Shown here: positions 36,201 to 44,421 of the stretch, piece after piece
Numbering within the stretch: position 1 is the first letter of the stretch
How the letters are laid out: each line of letters begins with the position of its first letter
Source of the DNA: Shewanella algicola
GTDB lineage: Bacteria > Pseudomonadota > Gammaproteobacteria > Enterobacterales > Shewanellaceae
DNA length: 64,000 bases
Assembly (NCBI RefSeq): GCF_014648035.1
Contig: NZ_BMQI01000002.1
Coordinates: 1-64,000, forward strand
Reading direction: 5' to 3'
Translations under genes and position numbers: made by a program
The notes under the pieces: model-generated
What the model saw: the letters and a program-made list of their open reading frames with translations, nothing else
Databases searched by the model: none
What the model was told of the DNA's origin: nothing

Positions 36201-39070
36201 CTCAAGGAATAAGCCAGCCAACGCCACCAGCACATTTAACGGCTTTTCAGCAAAATCAATGGCTAGCACAACAAGCTCATTTTGCATTTTTAGCCAGTCG
36301 TGAGGCAGGGTTAAAAGTCGCCGACAACTTGTTAAAATCACAACTGGCCTCAATGACATCTACCGCAACAGCGCAAACAATAGCACCTGCGTTAACCGCC
36401 AATGCGCCAACTCAGCATTACGTTGAAGCTCAATCGGTACTGGCACCCAACCATGCACAGGTTCCGGCCTACAGAGCCCCCACTCCGGCAGATAAACCGT
36501 GCATTTGGAATTATGCTGATTTAGTGGAATATGCCGAAGGTGATATCGCCAAGGTATTTGGCCCAGATTATGCCATCATCGACAGTTACTCTCGCCGCGT
36601 GCGCTTGCCAACCACAGATTATTTATTGGTGTCGCGTGTGACCAAACTTGATGCGACGATGAATCAATACAAACCTTGTTCAATGACCACAGAATACGAC
36701 ATCCCTGTTGATGCGCCGTATCTTGTCGATGGTCAAATCCCTTGGGCTGTCGCGGTAGAATCGGGTCAGTGCGATTTAATGTTGATCAGCTATTTAGGTA
36801 TCGATTTTGAAAACAAAGGCGAGCGGGTTTATCGCTTACTCGACTGCACCCTGACCTTCCTAGGTGATTTACCCCGTGGCGGCGACACTCTGCGTTACGA
36901 CATTAAAATCAATAATTTTGCCCGCAATGGCGACACGCTTTTATTCTTCTTCTCTTACGAATGTTTCGTCGGCGACAAGATGATTTTAAAAATGGATGGC
37001 GGCTGTGCCGGCTTCTTTACTGACAAAGAATTGTCTGATGGTAAAGGCGTTATCCAAACCGAAGATGAAATTAAACTGCGCCAGAAAGTGCTTAACAACC
37101 CAAATAAACCGACATTTGCACCGTTACTACACTGCGCACAATCAACCTTTGATTATGGTCAAATCCACCATTTATTAACCGGCGATATTGGCAGTTGTTT
37201 TGGCGGTGAACATGTTAATCACCAGTTGCAAACCGGCATGCAAAAGTCGTTGTGTTTTGCGTCAGAAAAGTTCTTAATGATTGAGCGAGTGAGTAACTTA
37301 CAAGTGGGTGGCGGTACATGGGGCCTAGGGTTAGTTGAAGGCCACAAACAATTAGCCCCAGATCATTGGTATTTCCCGTGTCATTTTAAAGGCGATCAGG
37401 TGATGGCGGGCTCATTAATGGCTGAAGGTTGTGGTCAATTACTGCAATTCTTTATGCTGCATATTGGTATGCATACGCTAGTTAAAAACGGCCGCTTCCA
37501 ACCGCTGGAAAATGCCTCGCAAAAAGTCCGCTGTCGTGGCCAGGTGTTACCACAGACCGCTGAACTGACTTATCGCATGGAAGTGACCGAAATTGGCATT
37601 CATCCACGTCCTTACGCTAAAGCTAACATTGATATTTTACTCAATGGGAAAGTGGTGGTCGATTTCCAAAACTTGGGGGTGATGATTAAAGAAGAAGCAC
37701 AATGCACCCGCTACCTTGGCGACTCAATGGCTAATACAAGCATCAAGTCAACGGCGAACACAACAAATCAAACAACGACAGGCTTAAACAATTCTGCAAG
37801 CCAGCAAGATGTCGCTCCTCTAATGGCGAAAATAGCCGACACCAGCGCGCTAACCAATAAAGGCGTTATTCCGCTAAAACACGTTGAAGCACCCATTGTC
37901 AGCGCTGAATCAAAATACGCTAACCGCGTGCCCGACACGGTGCCTTTTACGCCGTACCATATGTTTGAGTTTGCCACCGGCGATATCGAAAAATGCTTTG
38001 GGCCTGACTTTAGTATCTATAAAGGGCTGATCCCGCCGCGTACACCTTGCGGTGATTTGCAGTTAACCACCCGCGTTATCGACATTAATGGTAAGCGTGG
38101 CGAATTGAAAAAACCGTCATCGTGTATTGCTGAATATGAAGTGCCAACAGATGCATGGTATTTTGCCAAAAACAGCCATCAGGCGGTAATGCCATATTCG
38201 GTGTTAATGGAAATATCATTACAGCCTAATGGTTTTATTTCAGGCTATATGGGCACCACGCTAGGCTTCCCGGGGCAGGAGTTGTTTTTCCGTAACCTCG
38301 ACGGTCACGGCACCTTATTGCGTCATGTCGATTTACGCGGCAAAACCATCGTTAATGACTCTAAGCTATTATCAACCGTGATTGCTGGCAGTAACATTAT
38401 TCAAAGCTTCACGTTTGAATTAAGTGTCGATGACGAACCGTTTTACACAGGCAGCGCAGTATTTGGCTACTTTAAAGCTGACGCGCTTAAAAACCAGCTT
38501 GGCATTGATAACGGTAAAATAACTCAACCTTGGCATATCGACAACAATGTCGTAGCCGACACCATTATCAATTTACTCGATAAACAGTCACGAGTATTTA
38601 ATGCGCCTGCACATCAGCCACATTACCGCTTAGCCGGTGGTCAGCTTAACTTTATCGACACGGCAGAAATCGTCAATAACGGCGGCAAGTATAAGCAGGG
38701 CTATTTAGCTGCATCACGCACCATTGACCCAAGTGATTGGTTCTTCCAATTCCATTTCCATCAAGATCCGGTGATGCCAGGTTCATTAGGCGTTGAAGCT
38801 ATCATCGAGTTAATGCAAACTTACGCGATTACTAACGATTTAGGCGCTGGCTTTACCAACCCTAAATTCGGCCAGATTTTGTCGGATATAAAATGGAAAT
38901 ACCGCGGCCAAATTAATCCGCTCAATAAACAAATGTCTTTAGATGTTCACATCAGTGCAGTGAAAGACGAAAACGGTAAACGCATCATCGTTGGCGATGC
39001 CAATTTAAGTAAAGATGGTTTACGCATTTACGAAGTAAAAGACATCGCTATTTGTATTGAAGAAGCCTAG
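33275..39070 (+). CDS. pfaC: PfaC, KS-CLF-DH-DH subunit of PUFA synthase
   Basis: A 1931-residue condensing and dehydrating subunit. Domains in order: ketosynthase (about 5-450; Cys207 in DAACASS, His in ECHATGT), chain-length factor (about 480-930; the nucleophile position reads SAAEQS with Glu686, so it cannot condense), a linker, then two FabA-type dehydratase/isomerase hot-dog domains. Their catalytic His are His1370 (FPCHFKGDQVMAG) and His1827 (FQFHFHQDPVMPG). FabA-type domains set the cis double bonds. The start is TTG at 33275 inside the pfaB stop (TTGA), backed by a strong AAGGAG 8 bases upstream. Confidence 0.97.
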   Translation: MSSQAAPKIAIVGLANQYPDADTPAKFWQNLINKKDSRSQISAQKLNASPDDYIGVQGQSDRFYCDKGGYIQNFSFNSDGYHIDSNAFDGLDDSFLWATDTARNALVDAGITDLNHPSLQRTGIVMGALSFPTAKSNQLFVPLYHSVVEKALQTKLQQPNFVLQDFGLTAQNQQYNWRNGAVAHNASKLVADALGLGGAQLSLDAACASSVYALKLACDYLHTGKADMMLAGAVSGADPFFIDMGFSIFHAYPDHGISAPFDSNSKGLFAGEGSGVLVLKRLEDAQRDGDHIYALVSGIGLSNDGKGQFVLSPNSKGQVQAFERAYREAALLDSSITPASIEVIECHATGTPLGDKVELTSMERFFEDKLNGSATPLIGSAKSNLGHLLTAAGMPGIMKMIFAMREGVLPPSINISAPIASPNGLFGQAALPSEVLPWPDKAGNNARHAGVSVFGFGGCNAHLLLESYSETAVTSPAPTQMVNASEQPMHITGMAAHFGQCSSINQLAERIRAKQHLFTPLPTQRWKGINKHPELLAKYGIEQVPHGAYINQFDFDFLRFKVPPNEDDRLISQQLLLIKVADEAIVNANLKPGSKVAVLVAMETELELHQFRGRVNLHSQLAQSLAAQGVKLSGDEYQALEAIAMDSVLDAAKLNQYTSFIGNIMASRISSLWDFNGPAFTISAAEQSVNRCIDVAQNLFAMGSLQEPLDAVIIAAVDLSGSIENCLLNNARLQVAGMQTAGLSASNIHLGEGAGAIVLQQDHPTDSFASIDAVQFAKQDQLKLEQTCDINELNIAPLCQQSDFGLQLTSQLTQIAKPNSITSAQHVLGHTFAASGMASLLNALIQSQQLQQADVNAQVISASENQYSRIGLSLNTLQQQALANRLSQPLTEQLTKSAKLSLIKQVSLGGRDIYQHIVDSPVAAIDNIVSQCASIKPISVEQAPTKMNINEPTMPASHSALNPGTQPQTTHQTHSTQGISQPTPPAHLTAFQQNQWLAQQAHFAFLASREAGLKVADNLLKSQLASMTSTATAQTIAPALTANAPTQHYVEAQSVLAPNHAQVPAYRAPTPADKPCIWNYADLVEYAEGDIAKVFGPDYAIIDSYSRRVRLPTTDYLLVSRVTKLDATMNQYKPCSMTTEYDIPVDAPYLVDGQIPWAVAVESGQCDLMLISYLGIDFENKGERVYRLLDCTLTFLGDLPRGGDTLRYDIKINNFARNGDTLLFFFSYECFVGDKMILKMDGGCAGFFTDKELSDGKGVIQTEDEIKLRQKVLNNPNKPTFAPLLHCAQSTFDYGQIHHLLTGDIGSCFGGEHVNHQLQTGMQKSLCFASEKFLMIERVSNLQVGGGTWGLGLVEGHKQLAPDHWYFPCHFKGDQVMAGSLMAEGCGQLLQFFMLHIGMHTLVKNGRFQPLENASQKVRCRGQVLPQTAELTYRMEVTEIGIHPRPYAKANIDILLNGKVVVDFQNLGVMIKEEAQCTRYLGDSMANTSIKSTANTTNQTTTGLNNSASQQDVAPLMAKIADTSALTNKGVIPLKHVEAPIVSAESKYANRVPDTVPFTPYHMFEFATGDIEKCFGPDFSIYKGLIPPRTPCGDLQLTTRVIDINGKRGELKKPSSCIAEYEVPTDAWYFAKNSHQAVMPYSVLMEISLQPNGFISGYMGTTLGFPGQELFFRNLDGHGTLLRHVDLRGKTIVNDSKLLSTVIAGSNIIQSFTFELSVDDEPFYTGSAVFGYFKADALKNQLGIDNGKITQPWHIDNNVVADTIINLLDKQSRVFNAPAHQPHYRLAGGQLNFIDTAEIVNNGGKYKQGYLAASRTIDPSDWFFQFHFHQDPVMPGSLGVEAIIELMQTYAITNDLGAGFTNPKFGQILSDIKWKYRGQINPLNKQMSLDVHISAVKDENGKRIIVGDANLSKDGLRIYEVKDIAICIEEA

Positions 39071-39089
39071 CTTTTCAAGGAAAAATATA

Positions 39090-40718
39090 ATGACAACCCA
39101 ATTAAAAAACGAAAAGCTTTCTCCATGGCCTTGGCAAGTTAGCCAGCAGCACGTCAGTTTTGACCCTGCAGGAATGAACAAAAAGCTTAAAGACTTATCG
39201 CAAGCCTGTTATCTGGTAAATGACGCTCAGCAAGGTTTAGGCGTCGCGCAACAAGCTCAAGTGGTGACAGAATCAATTACTGCGGCCAATGAACTGCCTG
39301 TCAGCGCCTTTGCCCCAGCCCTTGGCACCCAAAGTTTAGGCGACAGTAATTTCCGCCGTGTGCACGGGGTTAAATACGCTTATTATGCTGGTGCTATGGC
39401 CAACGGTATTTCATCTGAAGAACTGGTTATTGCATTAGGTCAGGCTGGGATTTTATGCTCATTTGGCGCAGCGGGCCTTGTTCCATCTCGGGTTGAGCAA
39501 GCCATTGAGCGCATTCAAACCGCCCTACCAAATGGCCCCTATGCGTTTAACTTAATCCATAGCCCAAGTGAACCAGCACTTGAGCGTGGTAGCGTAGAGC
39601 TATTTTTAAAACACAAAGTGCGCACCGTTGAAGCCTCAGCCTTTTTAGGCTTAACGCCGCAAATTGTCTATTACCGCGCAGCAGGGTTAAGCCGTGATGC
39701 ACATGGTGATATTCAAATAGACAACAAAGTTATCGCTAAAATTAGCCGCACTGAAGTGGCGATTAAATTTATGCAACCGGCACCGGTAAAAATGCTGCAA
39801 CAACTGCTTGATGATGGCTTGATCAGCCCCGAGCAAATGGAGTTAGCCCAATTAGTACCGATGGCCGATGATATTACCGCCGAAGCTGATTCAGGCGGTC
39901 ACACCGACAACCGTCCATTAGTGACCTTGTTGCCAACCATTTTAGCGCTGAAAGATGAAGTACAAGCCAAGTACAATTATAAAACCCCTATTCGTGTAGG
40001 CGCCGGTGGTGGTGTGGGTACGCCCGATGCTGCACTGGCAACCTTTAATATGGGCGCAGCGTTTATTGTTACCGGTTCAATTAACCAGGCTTGTGTTGAA
40101 GCCGGCGCCAGTGAACATACCCGTAAATTATTAGCCACCACAGAAATGGCCGATGTCACCATGGCGCCAGCAGCTGATATGTTCGAAATGGGCGTTAAGT
40201 TGCAAGTGGTTAAGCGCGGCACCCTTTTCCCGATGCGCGCTAACAAGTTATACGAAATCTATACTCGTTATGATTCAATAGAAGCCATTCCAGTTGATGA
40301 GCGTGAAAAGCTTGAAAAACAAGTGTTTCGTTCAAGCCTGGATGACATTTGGGCTGGCACAGTAGCGCATTTTAATGAACGCGACCCAAAACAAATCGAG
40401 CGAGCTACAGATAACCCTAAACGTAAAATGGCGTTAATTTTCCGTTGGTATCTTGGCTTATCAAGCCGTTGGTCAAATACTGGTGAAACTGGCCGAGAAA
40501 TGGATTATCAAATCTGGGCAGGCCCTGCACTTGGCGCATTTAACGCCTGGGTAAAAGGCAGTTATTTAGATGACTACACCCAGCGCCATGCAGTAGACTT
40601 AGCCAAACATTTAATGCACGGCGCAGCTTACTTGGCACGCGTTAACCTATTAACGGCTCAGGGTGTTAGCCTACCCGTTGCATTACAGCGCTGGCGCCCA
40701 ATAGATCAAGTGAAATAG
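39090..40718 (+). CDS. pfaD: PfaD, FMN-dependent enoyl reductase of PUFA synthase
   Basis: The trans-acting enoyl reductase of the EPA synthase, 542 residues, a TIM-barrel related to FabK/2-nitropropane dioxygenase. Supporting sequence: the glycine-rich phosphate-binding stretch (RVGAGGGVGTPDAALATFNMGA), EADSGGHTDNRP with the conserved SGGH, and the C-terminal segment GLSSRWSNTGETGREMDYQIWAGPALGAFN typical of PfaD. The start at 39090 follows AAGGA and lies 19 bases after the pfaC stop; an upstream in-frame ATG at 39057 is inside pfaC. Confidence 0.97.
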   Translation: MTTQLKNEKLSPWPWQVSQQHVSFDPAGMNKKLKDLSQACYLVNDAQQGLGVAQQAQVVTESITAANELPVSAFAPALGTQSLGDSNFRRVHGVKYAYYAGAMANGISSEELVIALGQAGILCSFGAAGLVPSRVEQAIERIQTALPNGPYAFNLIHSPSEPALERGSVELFLKHKVRTVEASAFLGLTPQIVYYRAAGLSRDAHGDIQIDNKVIAKISRTEVAIKFMQPAPVKMLQQLLDDGLISPEQMELAQLVPMADDITAEADSGGHTDNRPLVTLLPTILALKDEVQAKYNYKTPIRVGAGGGVGTPDAALATFNMGAAFIVTGSINQACVEAGASEHTRKLLATTEMADVTMAPAADMFEMGVKLQVVKRGTLFPMRANKLYEIYTRYDSIEAIPVDEREKLEKQVFRSSLDDIWAGTVAHFNERDPKQIERATDNPKRKMALIFRWYLGLSSRWSNTGETGREMDYQIWAGPALGAFNAWVKGSYLDDYTQRHAVDLAKHLMHGAAYLARVNLLTAQGVSLPVALQRWRPIDQVK

Positions 40719-40732
40719 CCTGAATAGGAACA

Positions 40733-40993
40733 ATGATGAGCGACACACAAAAACTCGATTTTTCAGCGGTAAATGGCCCAACATTGGCGTCATTTAACCA
40801 GCAGAAAAACCTGATTAAACGCATGCTAAAAGGCAACAGCGCCACATGTGCCGACTGCAATAAACCACTGACATTGCAATTGCCGCCCAACAATAAAAAT
40901 GCCAAGCCAAATGCGAAAGCGCCCGGTATTTATTGCGCTAAAGGCTGTACTGATATTGAGCTGGACATGGAAGCCGTTGCATTAATGAAATAA
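40733..40993 (+). CDS. Small four-cysteine (zinc-ribbon-like) protein at the end of the pfa operon
   Basis: An 86-residue protein starting 14 bases after pfaD and before the operon terminator, so it is co-transcribed with pfaABCD. Cysteines 39, 42, 68 and 72 (CADC ... YCAKGC) could form a zinc site; the intervening segment is Asn/Lys/Pro-rich. The ribosome site AGGA fits either ATG 40733 or 40736. I know no biochemical role for it. The place suggests a factor for PUFA synthase assembly or regulation, but it may be a passenger. Confidence 0.75.
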   Translation: MMSDTQKLDFSAVNGPTLASFNQQKNLIKRMLKGNSATCADCNKPLTLQLPPNNKNAKPNAKAPGIYCAKGCTDIELDMEAVALMK

Positions 40994-41012
40994 TCCAAAC
41001 TGATTTGGATTA
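40991..41012 (+). other. Hairpin including the stop codon of the small cysteine protein gene
   Basis: A perfect 9-bp inverted repeat TAATCCAAA / TTTGGATTA with loop CTGA begins at the TAA stop codon (40991-40993). It lies 8 bases before the main terminator and may stabilise the 3' end of the pfa message. Confidence 0.6.
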
Positions 41013-41020
41013 TGAATAAA

Positions 41021-41048
41021 AAAGACCCTCTTAGCTAAGAGGGTCTTT
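41021..41048. terminator. Bidirectional terminator between pfa operon and FAH-family gene
   Basis: A perfect 28-base palindrome (AAAGACCCTCTTAG / CTAAGAGGGTCTTT) flanked by an A-run on the left and T-run on the right. It lies between two convergent genes (stops at 40993 and 41070) and would stop transcription from both sides. Confidence 0.92.
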
Positions 41049-41069
41049 TTGCTTTTAGCACACCTTCAT

Positions 41070-41759
41070 TCAAACTGCTTGCCACTGTTTAACTAACATG
41101 GCTGGACCACAAAGCTGAGTCATTGATTTATCGCCAGACAGTGCCGTTTCAAATATCTCAAAGGGTACATTTGGCCACAGGCTGATTTCAAACGAAGTAT
41201 TAGCAGAAACAGCACCAACGCCTTTTGGGGTACCGGTCATCACAATATCACCGTCATTTAAGCTCATAAACTCACTAACCGCATCAAATATAGCTTGTGG
41301 TTGGTACATCATTAATTGCTGATGACCTAATTGCATCACCACATTACCAATGGTCAATTGAAAGCACCAATCTTTCATGTCTTCCGTTATTTCAATAAAC
41401 TCACTCAGCAACACCGAACCATCAAACGCTTTAGCGCGTTCCCATGGCAACCCTTGTTTCTTTAACTTGGTTTGCAACTCGCGCTTAGTCATATCAAGAC
41501 CTACGCCAATCGCGCTAAATTGGCCATTTTTAACCATAAAACACAGCTCAGCTTCATAGTGCAAAGGTTCAACTAAATGACTAAGTAATGTGTTACTAAT
41601 GGCTGAATTGGGTTTCAAAAAAACCACCATTTCATCAGGCACGTCATTGCCCAGTTCATGAATATGGTCAACATAATTGCGCCCAATACAAACGACCTTC
41701 GAAGGGGTAATTAATTGTTGATTGTCTTGTTGTTTAAGTAATACCGTTTGTAAACCCAC
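41070..41759 (-). CDS. Fumarylacetoacetate hydrolase-family protein
   Basis: A cytosolic enzyme of 229 residues that fits the FAH fold, acting on acylpyruvates, oxaloacetate or related 2-keto acids with a divalent metal. Family signs: KVVCIGRNYVDHIHELG near the start, VVFLKPNSAI, the metal-ligand stretch LHYEAELCFMV (the two Glu), and GDIVMTGTPKGVGAV near the end. It is a single-gene unit converging on the pfa operon. The exact substrate cannot be read from sequence; acylpyruvase or oxaloacetate tautomerase/decarboxylase activity is typical of relatives this short. Confidence 0.85.
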   Translation of the reverse strand: MGLQTVLLKQQDNQQLITPSKVVCIGRNYVDHIHELGNDVPDEMVVFLKPNSAISNTLLSHLVEPLHYEAELCFMVKNGQFSAIGVGLDMTKRELQTKLKKQGLPWERAKAFDGSVLLSEFIEITEDMKDWCFQLTIGNVVMQLGHQQLMMYQPQAIFDAVSEFMSLNDGDIVMTGTPKGVGAVSANTSFEISLWPNVPFEIFETALSGDKSMTQLCGPAMLVKQWQAV

Positions 41760-42069
41760 ATTAACCTCGTCGAAAAATAAAGCACCCCAAAAACCATTAA
41801 TTTAGGATAAGCGTTACACTAAGACATGAGCAATTAATATTTTTGATTATCTACCAAAAAATCATTATTTGGTTTTTTGAGTTGATTATTTGGGGTAATA
41901 GGGGGAATGGAGTTATACCAATCCATTCAATATGTGATCGTTCAATGGACGTTCAAAATACTGTAGGCAAGTAAATGATTGGATGAATCAAACGCTATGG
42001 TGTAAGCCATTGAGGATGTGTAATGAATAACGCAGCCATTGCCACGTTATTCATTTATATAGCAATAAT
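41760..42069. other. Intergenic region with inverted-repeat element
   Basis: 310 bases between two leftward genes; no gene is seen. It should hold the promoter of the FAH-family gene (right of 41759). It also holds a repeat-like block from about 41914 (TTATACCAATCCATTC) with imperfect arms TCCATTCAA / TTCAATGGA, and a hairpin at 42022-42055 (AATGAATAACG / CGTTATTCATT, 11 bp, 12-base loop). That hairpin lies just downstream of the desuccinylase-like gene on its strand. The TTATACCAAT start is a common edge of small intergenic repeats in Shewanella and Vibrio relatives (recollection, not checked). Confidence 0.5.
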
Positions 42070-43080
42070 CTACGCGTATTCCTGCATAAAATCATCAAGG
42101 TTGTCATTGATAATTTCAATTTCATCGCCTGTAAATTGGGCAATATGAAACAAGGCTTCGCCTTCATTGGTCACCGGAATATTACTGTTACCAATAATAA
42201 TGCCGTCAGACGGTGCTAAAAGCGGCCATGGTTCGCCACCTATAGGGTTAACGATATTAGCCAATACCTGACCTTTTGATACACGTTCGCCCAGCTTTAG
42301 CTTAATGTTAACCAATCCATCGGCTTCACTGCGTACCCAATAACTGCGGCTGGCGTTCACACTGGTTGTTGTTTTAATTTTACCTTTTAGCATGCCAATA
42401 CAACGCATCACATTAACCACACCATTGAGGCCTGACTTAATCGACATGTCGCTGAAGCGTAATGCTTCGCCCGCTTCGTATAAAATACACGGAATATCAA
42501 GGCTGTTGGCAAAACCACGCATTGATCCTTCGCGCGCTTTTGATGACATCACCACGGGTGCGCCAAATGCATTGGCCATGGCCAACATGGTTTCATTGTC
42601 AGTATCACAGCGGATCTGCGGTAAATTTTCGCGATGAATTGCGCCGGTATGTAAATCAACAATGTGAGTCGCACGCTTAACCAACATACTGCTAAACAAA
42701 TGCGCTAAACGGCTGGCTAGCGCACCTTTAGCGGTGCCGGGAAAGCAACGATTTAAGTCGCGACGATCGGGCAAGTAACGTGATTGCTGAATAAAGCCAA
42801 ATACGTTAACAATCGGGACCACTAATAATGTGCCGGTTAAAGTTTTAGCATTCACACGACCGAGCAAGCGTCGACATATCTCAATGCCATTTAACTCATC
42901 ACCATGGATAGCTGCGCAAACTAATAATGTCGGCCCAGGCTTAGTGCCGTGGAACACTTCCACATGCAAATCCATTGGCGTATCGTTATACAGTTTTGCT
43001 GCGGGCAGTTTTACACTCAGTTGCGTGCCTGCCGTTACGCTAACATCACCAATAACAAACGGTTCGTGCTTTTTTGCCAT
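42070..43080 (-). CDS. Succinylglutamate desuccinylase/aspartoacylase-family zinc hydrolase
   Basis: A 336-residue M14-type zinc amidohydrolase. The zinc ligands fit AAIHGDELNG (His and Glu) near residues 58-67 and HIVDLHTG near 145; catalytic support comes from RDLNRCFPG. The C-terminal region (YWVRSEADGLVNIKLKLGERVSKGQVLANIVNP) resembles a lipoyl/biotinyl-type fold seen in this subfamily. Its start shares a base with the rimK stop (TAATG), and the order rimB-rimK-hydrolase suggests that it removes or trims glutamyl residues added by RimK, rather than acting in arginine catabolism. That substrate is inference. Confidence 0.85.
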   Translation of the reverse strand: MAKKHEPFVIGDVSVTAGTQLSVKLPAAKLYNDTPMDLHVEVFHGTKPGPTLLVCAAIHGDELNGIEICRRLLGRVNAKTLTGTLLVVPIVNVFGFIQQSRYLPDRRDLNRCFPGTAKGALASRLAHLFSSMLVKRATHIVDLHTGAIHRENLPQIRCDTDNETMLAMANAFGAPVVMSSKAREGSMRGFANSLDIPCILYEAGEALRFSDMSIKSGLNGVVNVMRCIGMLKGKIKTTTSVNASRSYWVRSEADGLVNIKLKLGERVSKGQVLANIVNPIGGEPWPLLAPSDGIIIGNSNIPVTNEGEALFHIAQFTGDEIEIINDNLDDFMQEYA

Positions 43081-43985
43081 TAACCGACTCCTTTAGTCTT
43101 CGAGCTAGTAGGCTTAACATTTTTTTCAATAAATTGAATGATTTTTTCTGCCACATCAATACCAGTGGCTTTTTCGATGCCTTCAAGGCCTGGTGATGAG
43201 TTAACTTCCATCACGAGTGGACCGTGCTTAGAACGTAAAATATCTACACCAGCAACGTTTAAGCCCATTGTTTTAGCCGCACGAAGCGCCGTTGAACGCT
43301 CTTCTGGGGTTAACTTCACAATGCTTGCAGAACCACCACGGTGCAGATTAGAACGGAACTCGCCCGGTAATGCTTGGCGCTTCATTGCCGCAATGACTTT
43401 ATCGCCAATCACAAAACATCGAATATCCGCACCGCCAGCTTCAGCAATATACTCTTGCACCATGATGTTGGCTTTTAAGCCCATAAAAGCTTCAATGACC
43501 GATTCAGCGGCTTTACGCGTTTCGGCTAATACAACGCCAATACCTTGAGTACCTTCAAGTAATTTAATCACACACGGTGCGCCGCCTACCATATCAAGCA
43601 AGTCAGGAACATCGGCGGGTTGGTTAGCAAAACCGGTGACCGGTAATCCAATATTTTTACGTGACAAAAGCTGCAAAGAACGCAATTTGTCGCGTGAGCG
43701 AGTAATCGCCACAGACTCGTTTAATGGGTGAGTGCCCAGCATTTCGAACTGACGTAGCACGGCGGTACCGTAGAAAGTCACTGAGGCCCCAATACGCGGA
43801 ATAACCGCATCAAATTTTGACAACTCTTCACCGCGAACATGAATGCTCGGTGCATTCATATTGATGTTCATATAACACTTTAATGGATCAATAATTTTAA
43901 TTGTATGACCACGGGCTTCAGCGGCCTCTTTAAGTCGACTCGTCGAGTAAAGATTGCGGTTTCTCGACATAATGGCGATTTGCAT
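43080..43985 (-). CDS. rimK: RimK-family ATP-grasp glutamate ligase
   Basis: A 301-residue ATP-grasp ligase. RimK adds glutamate residues to the C-terminus of ribosomal protein S6 in E. coli and related bacteria. Visible patterns: [22 protein letters not shown] at the start, [12 protein letters not shown], the ATP-binding loop [19 protein letters not shown], and [28 protein letters not shown] for metal and ATP binding near the end. It lies 4 bases after the rimB-like gene and overlaps the hydrolase start. All key loops look intact. Confidence 0.93.
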   Translation of the reverse strand: MQIAIMSRNRNLYSTSRLKEAAEARGHTIKIIDPLKCYMNINMNAPSIHVRGEELSKFDAVIPRIGASVTFYGTAVLRQFEMLGTHPLNESVAITRSRDKLRSLQLLSRKNIGLPVTGFANQPADVPDLLDMVGGAPCVIKLLEGTQGIGVVLAETRKAAESVIEAFMGLKANIMVQEYIAEAGGADIRCFVIGDKVIAAMKRQALPGEFRSNLHRGGSASIVKLTPEERSTALRAAKTMGLNVAGVDILRSKHGPLVMEVNSSPGLEGIEKATGIDVAEKIIQFIEKNVKPTSSKTKGVG

Positions 43986-43989
43986 TTTG

Positions 43990-44421
43990 CTATTCTCCTG
44001 CTAAAAACGACTCTGCCGAATTAACCAAAAAACGCCCTTCCAATGCGCGTCTGCCAAGTAACATTCTAAATTTCATGTGGTCTCGATTAGTTAACGTCAG
44101 CTCGATATCAAATTGTTGTTCACCGATAATAATCGGCGTTTTAATCACGTAGCGGTTAGTCACATGACCACCAGAGTCGCTGACGGCTCGACGATCAAAT
44201 ACAGGGAATTCGCACACTACTTCTCGGACTGAGTCTTGCTCCGGGTGAAGCCAAACTTTAACCCACTTTTGTTTTTCTTTTTGGAACGGTTTAATTTTAA
44301 ACGCATGTAAACAGGACGTTTTTGCGCCAGTATCCACTTTGATTTTGACTCTTTCGTTGCCAATCTCAGGAAAAGTGCCCCACTCTCGCCAACCCACAAT
44401 ACCGAGGGAGTGTTCAGTCAT
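43990..44421 (-). CDS. rimB: RimB-like retropepsin-type protease (ATP-dependent zinc protease family)
   Basis: A 143-residue protein with the retropepsin-like motif [13 protein letters not shown] (Asp-Thr-Gly) and [16 protein letters not shown] near the end. This family (DUF785/RimB) lies beside rimK in many gammaproteobacteria; in Pseudomonas, RimB works with RimK in S6 glutamylation and proteome control. It is the first gene of the three-gene operon. A perfect palindrome lies 53 bases upstream of its start and may be its operator. The symbol is by family and context. Confidence 0.8.
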   Translation of the reverse strand: MTEHSLGIVGWREWGTFPEIGNERVKIKVDTGAKTSCLHAFKIKPFQKEKQKWVKVWLHPEQDSVREVVCEFPVFDRRAVSDSGGHVTNRYVIKTPIIIGEQQFDIELTLTNRDHMKFRMLLGRRALEGRFLVNSAESFLAGE

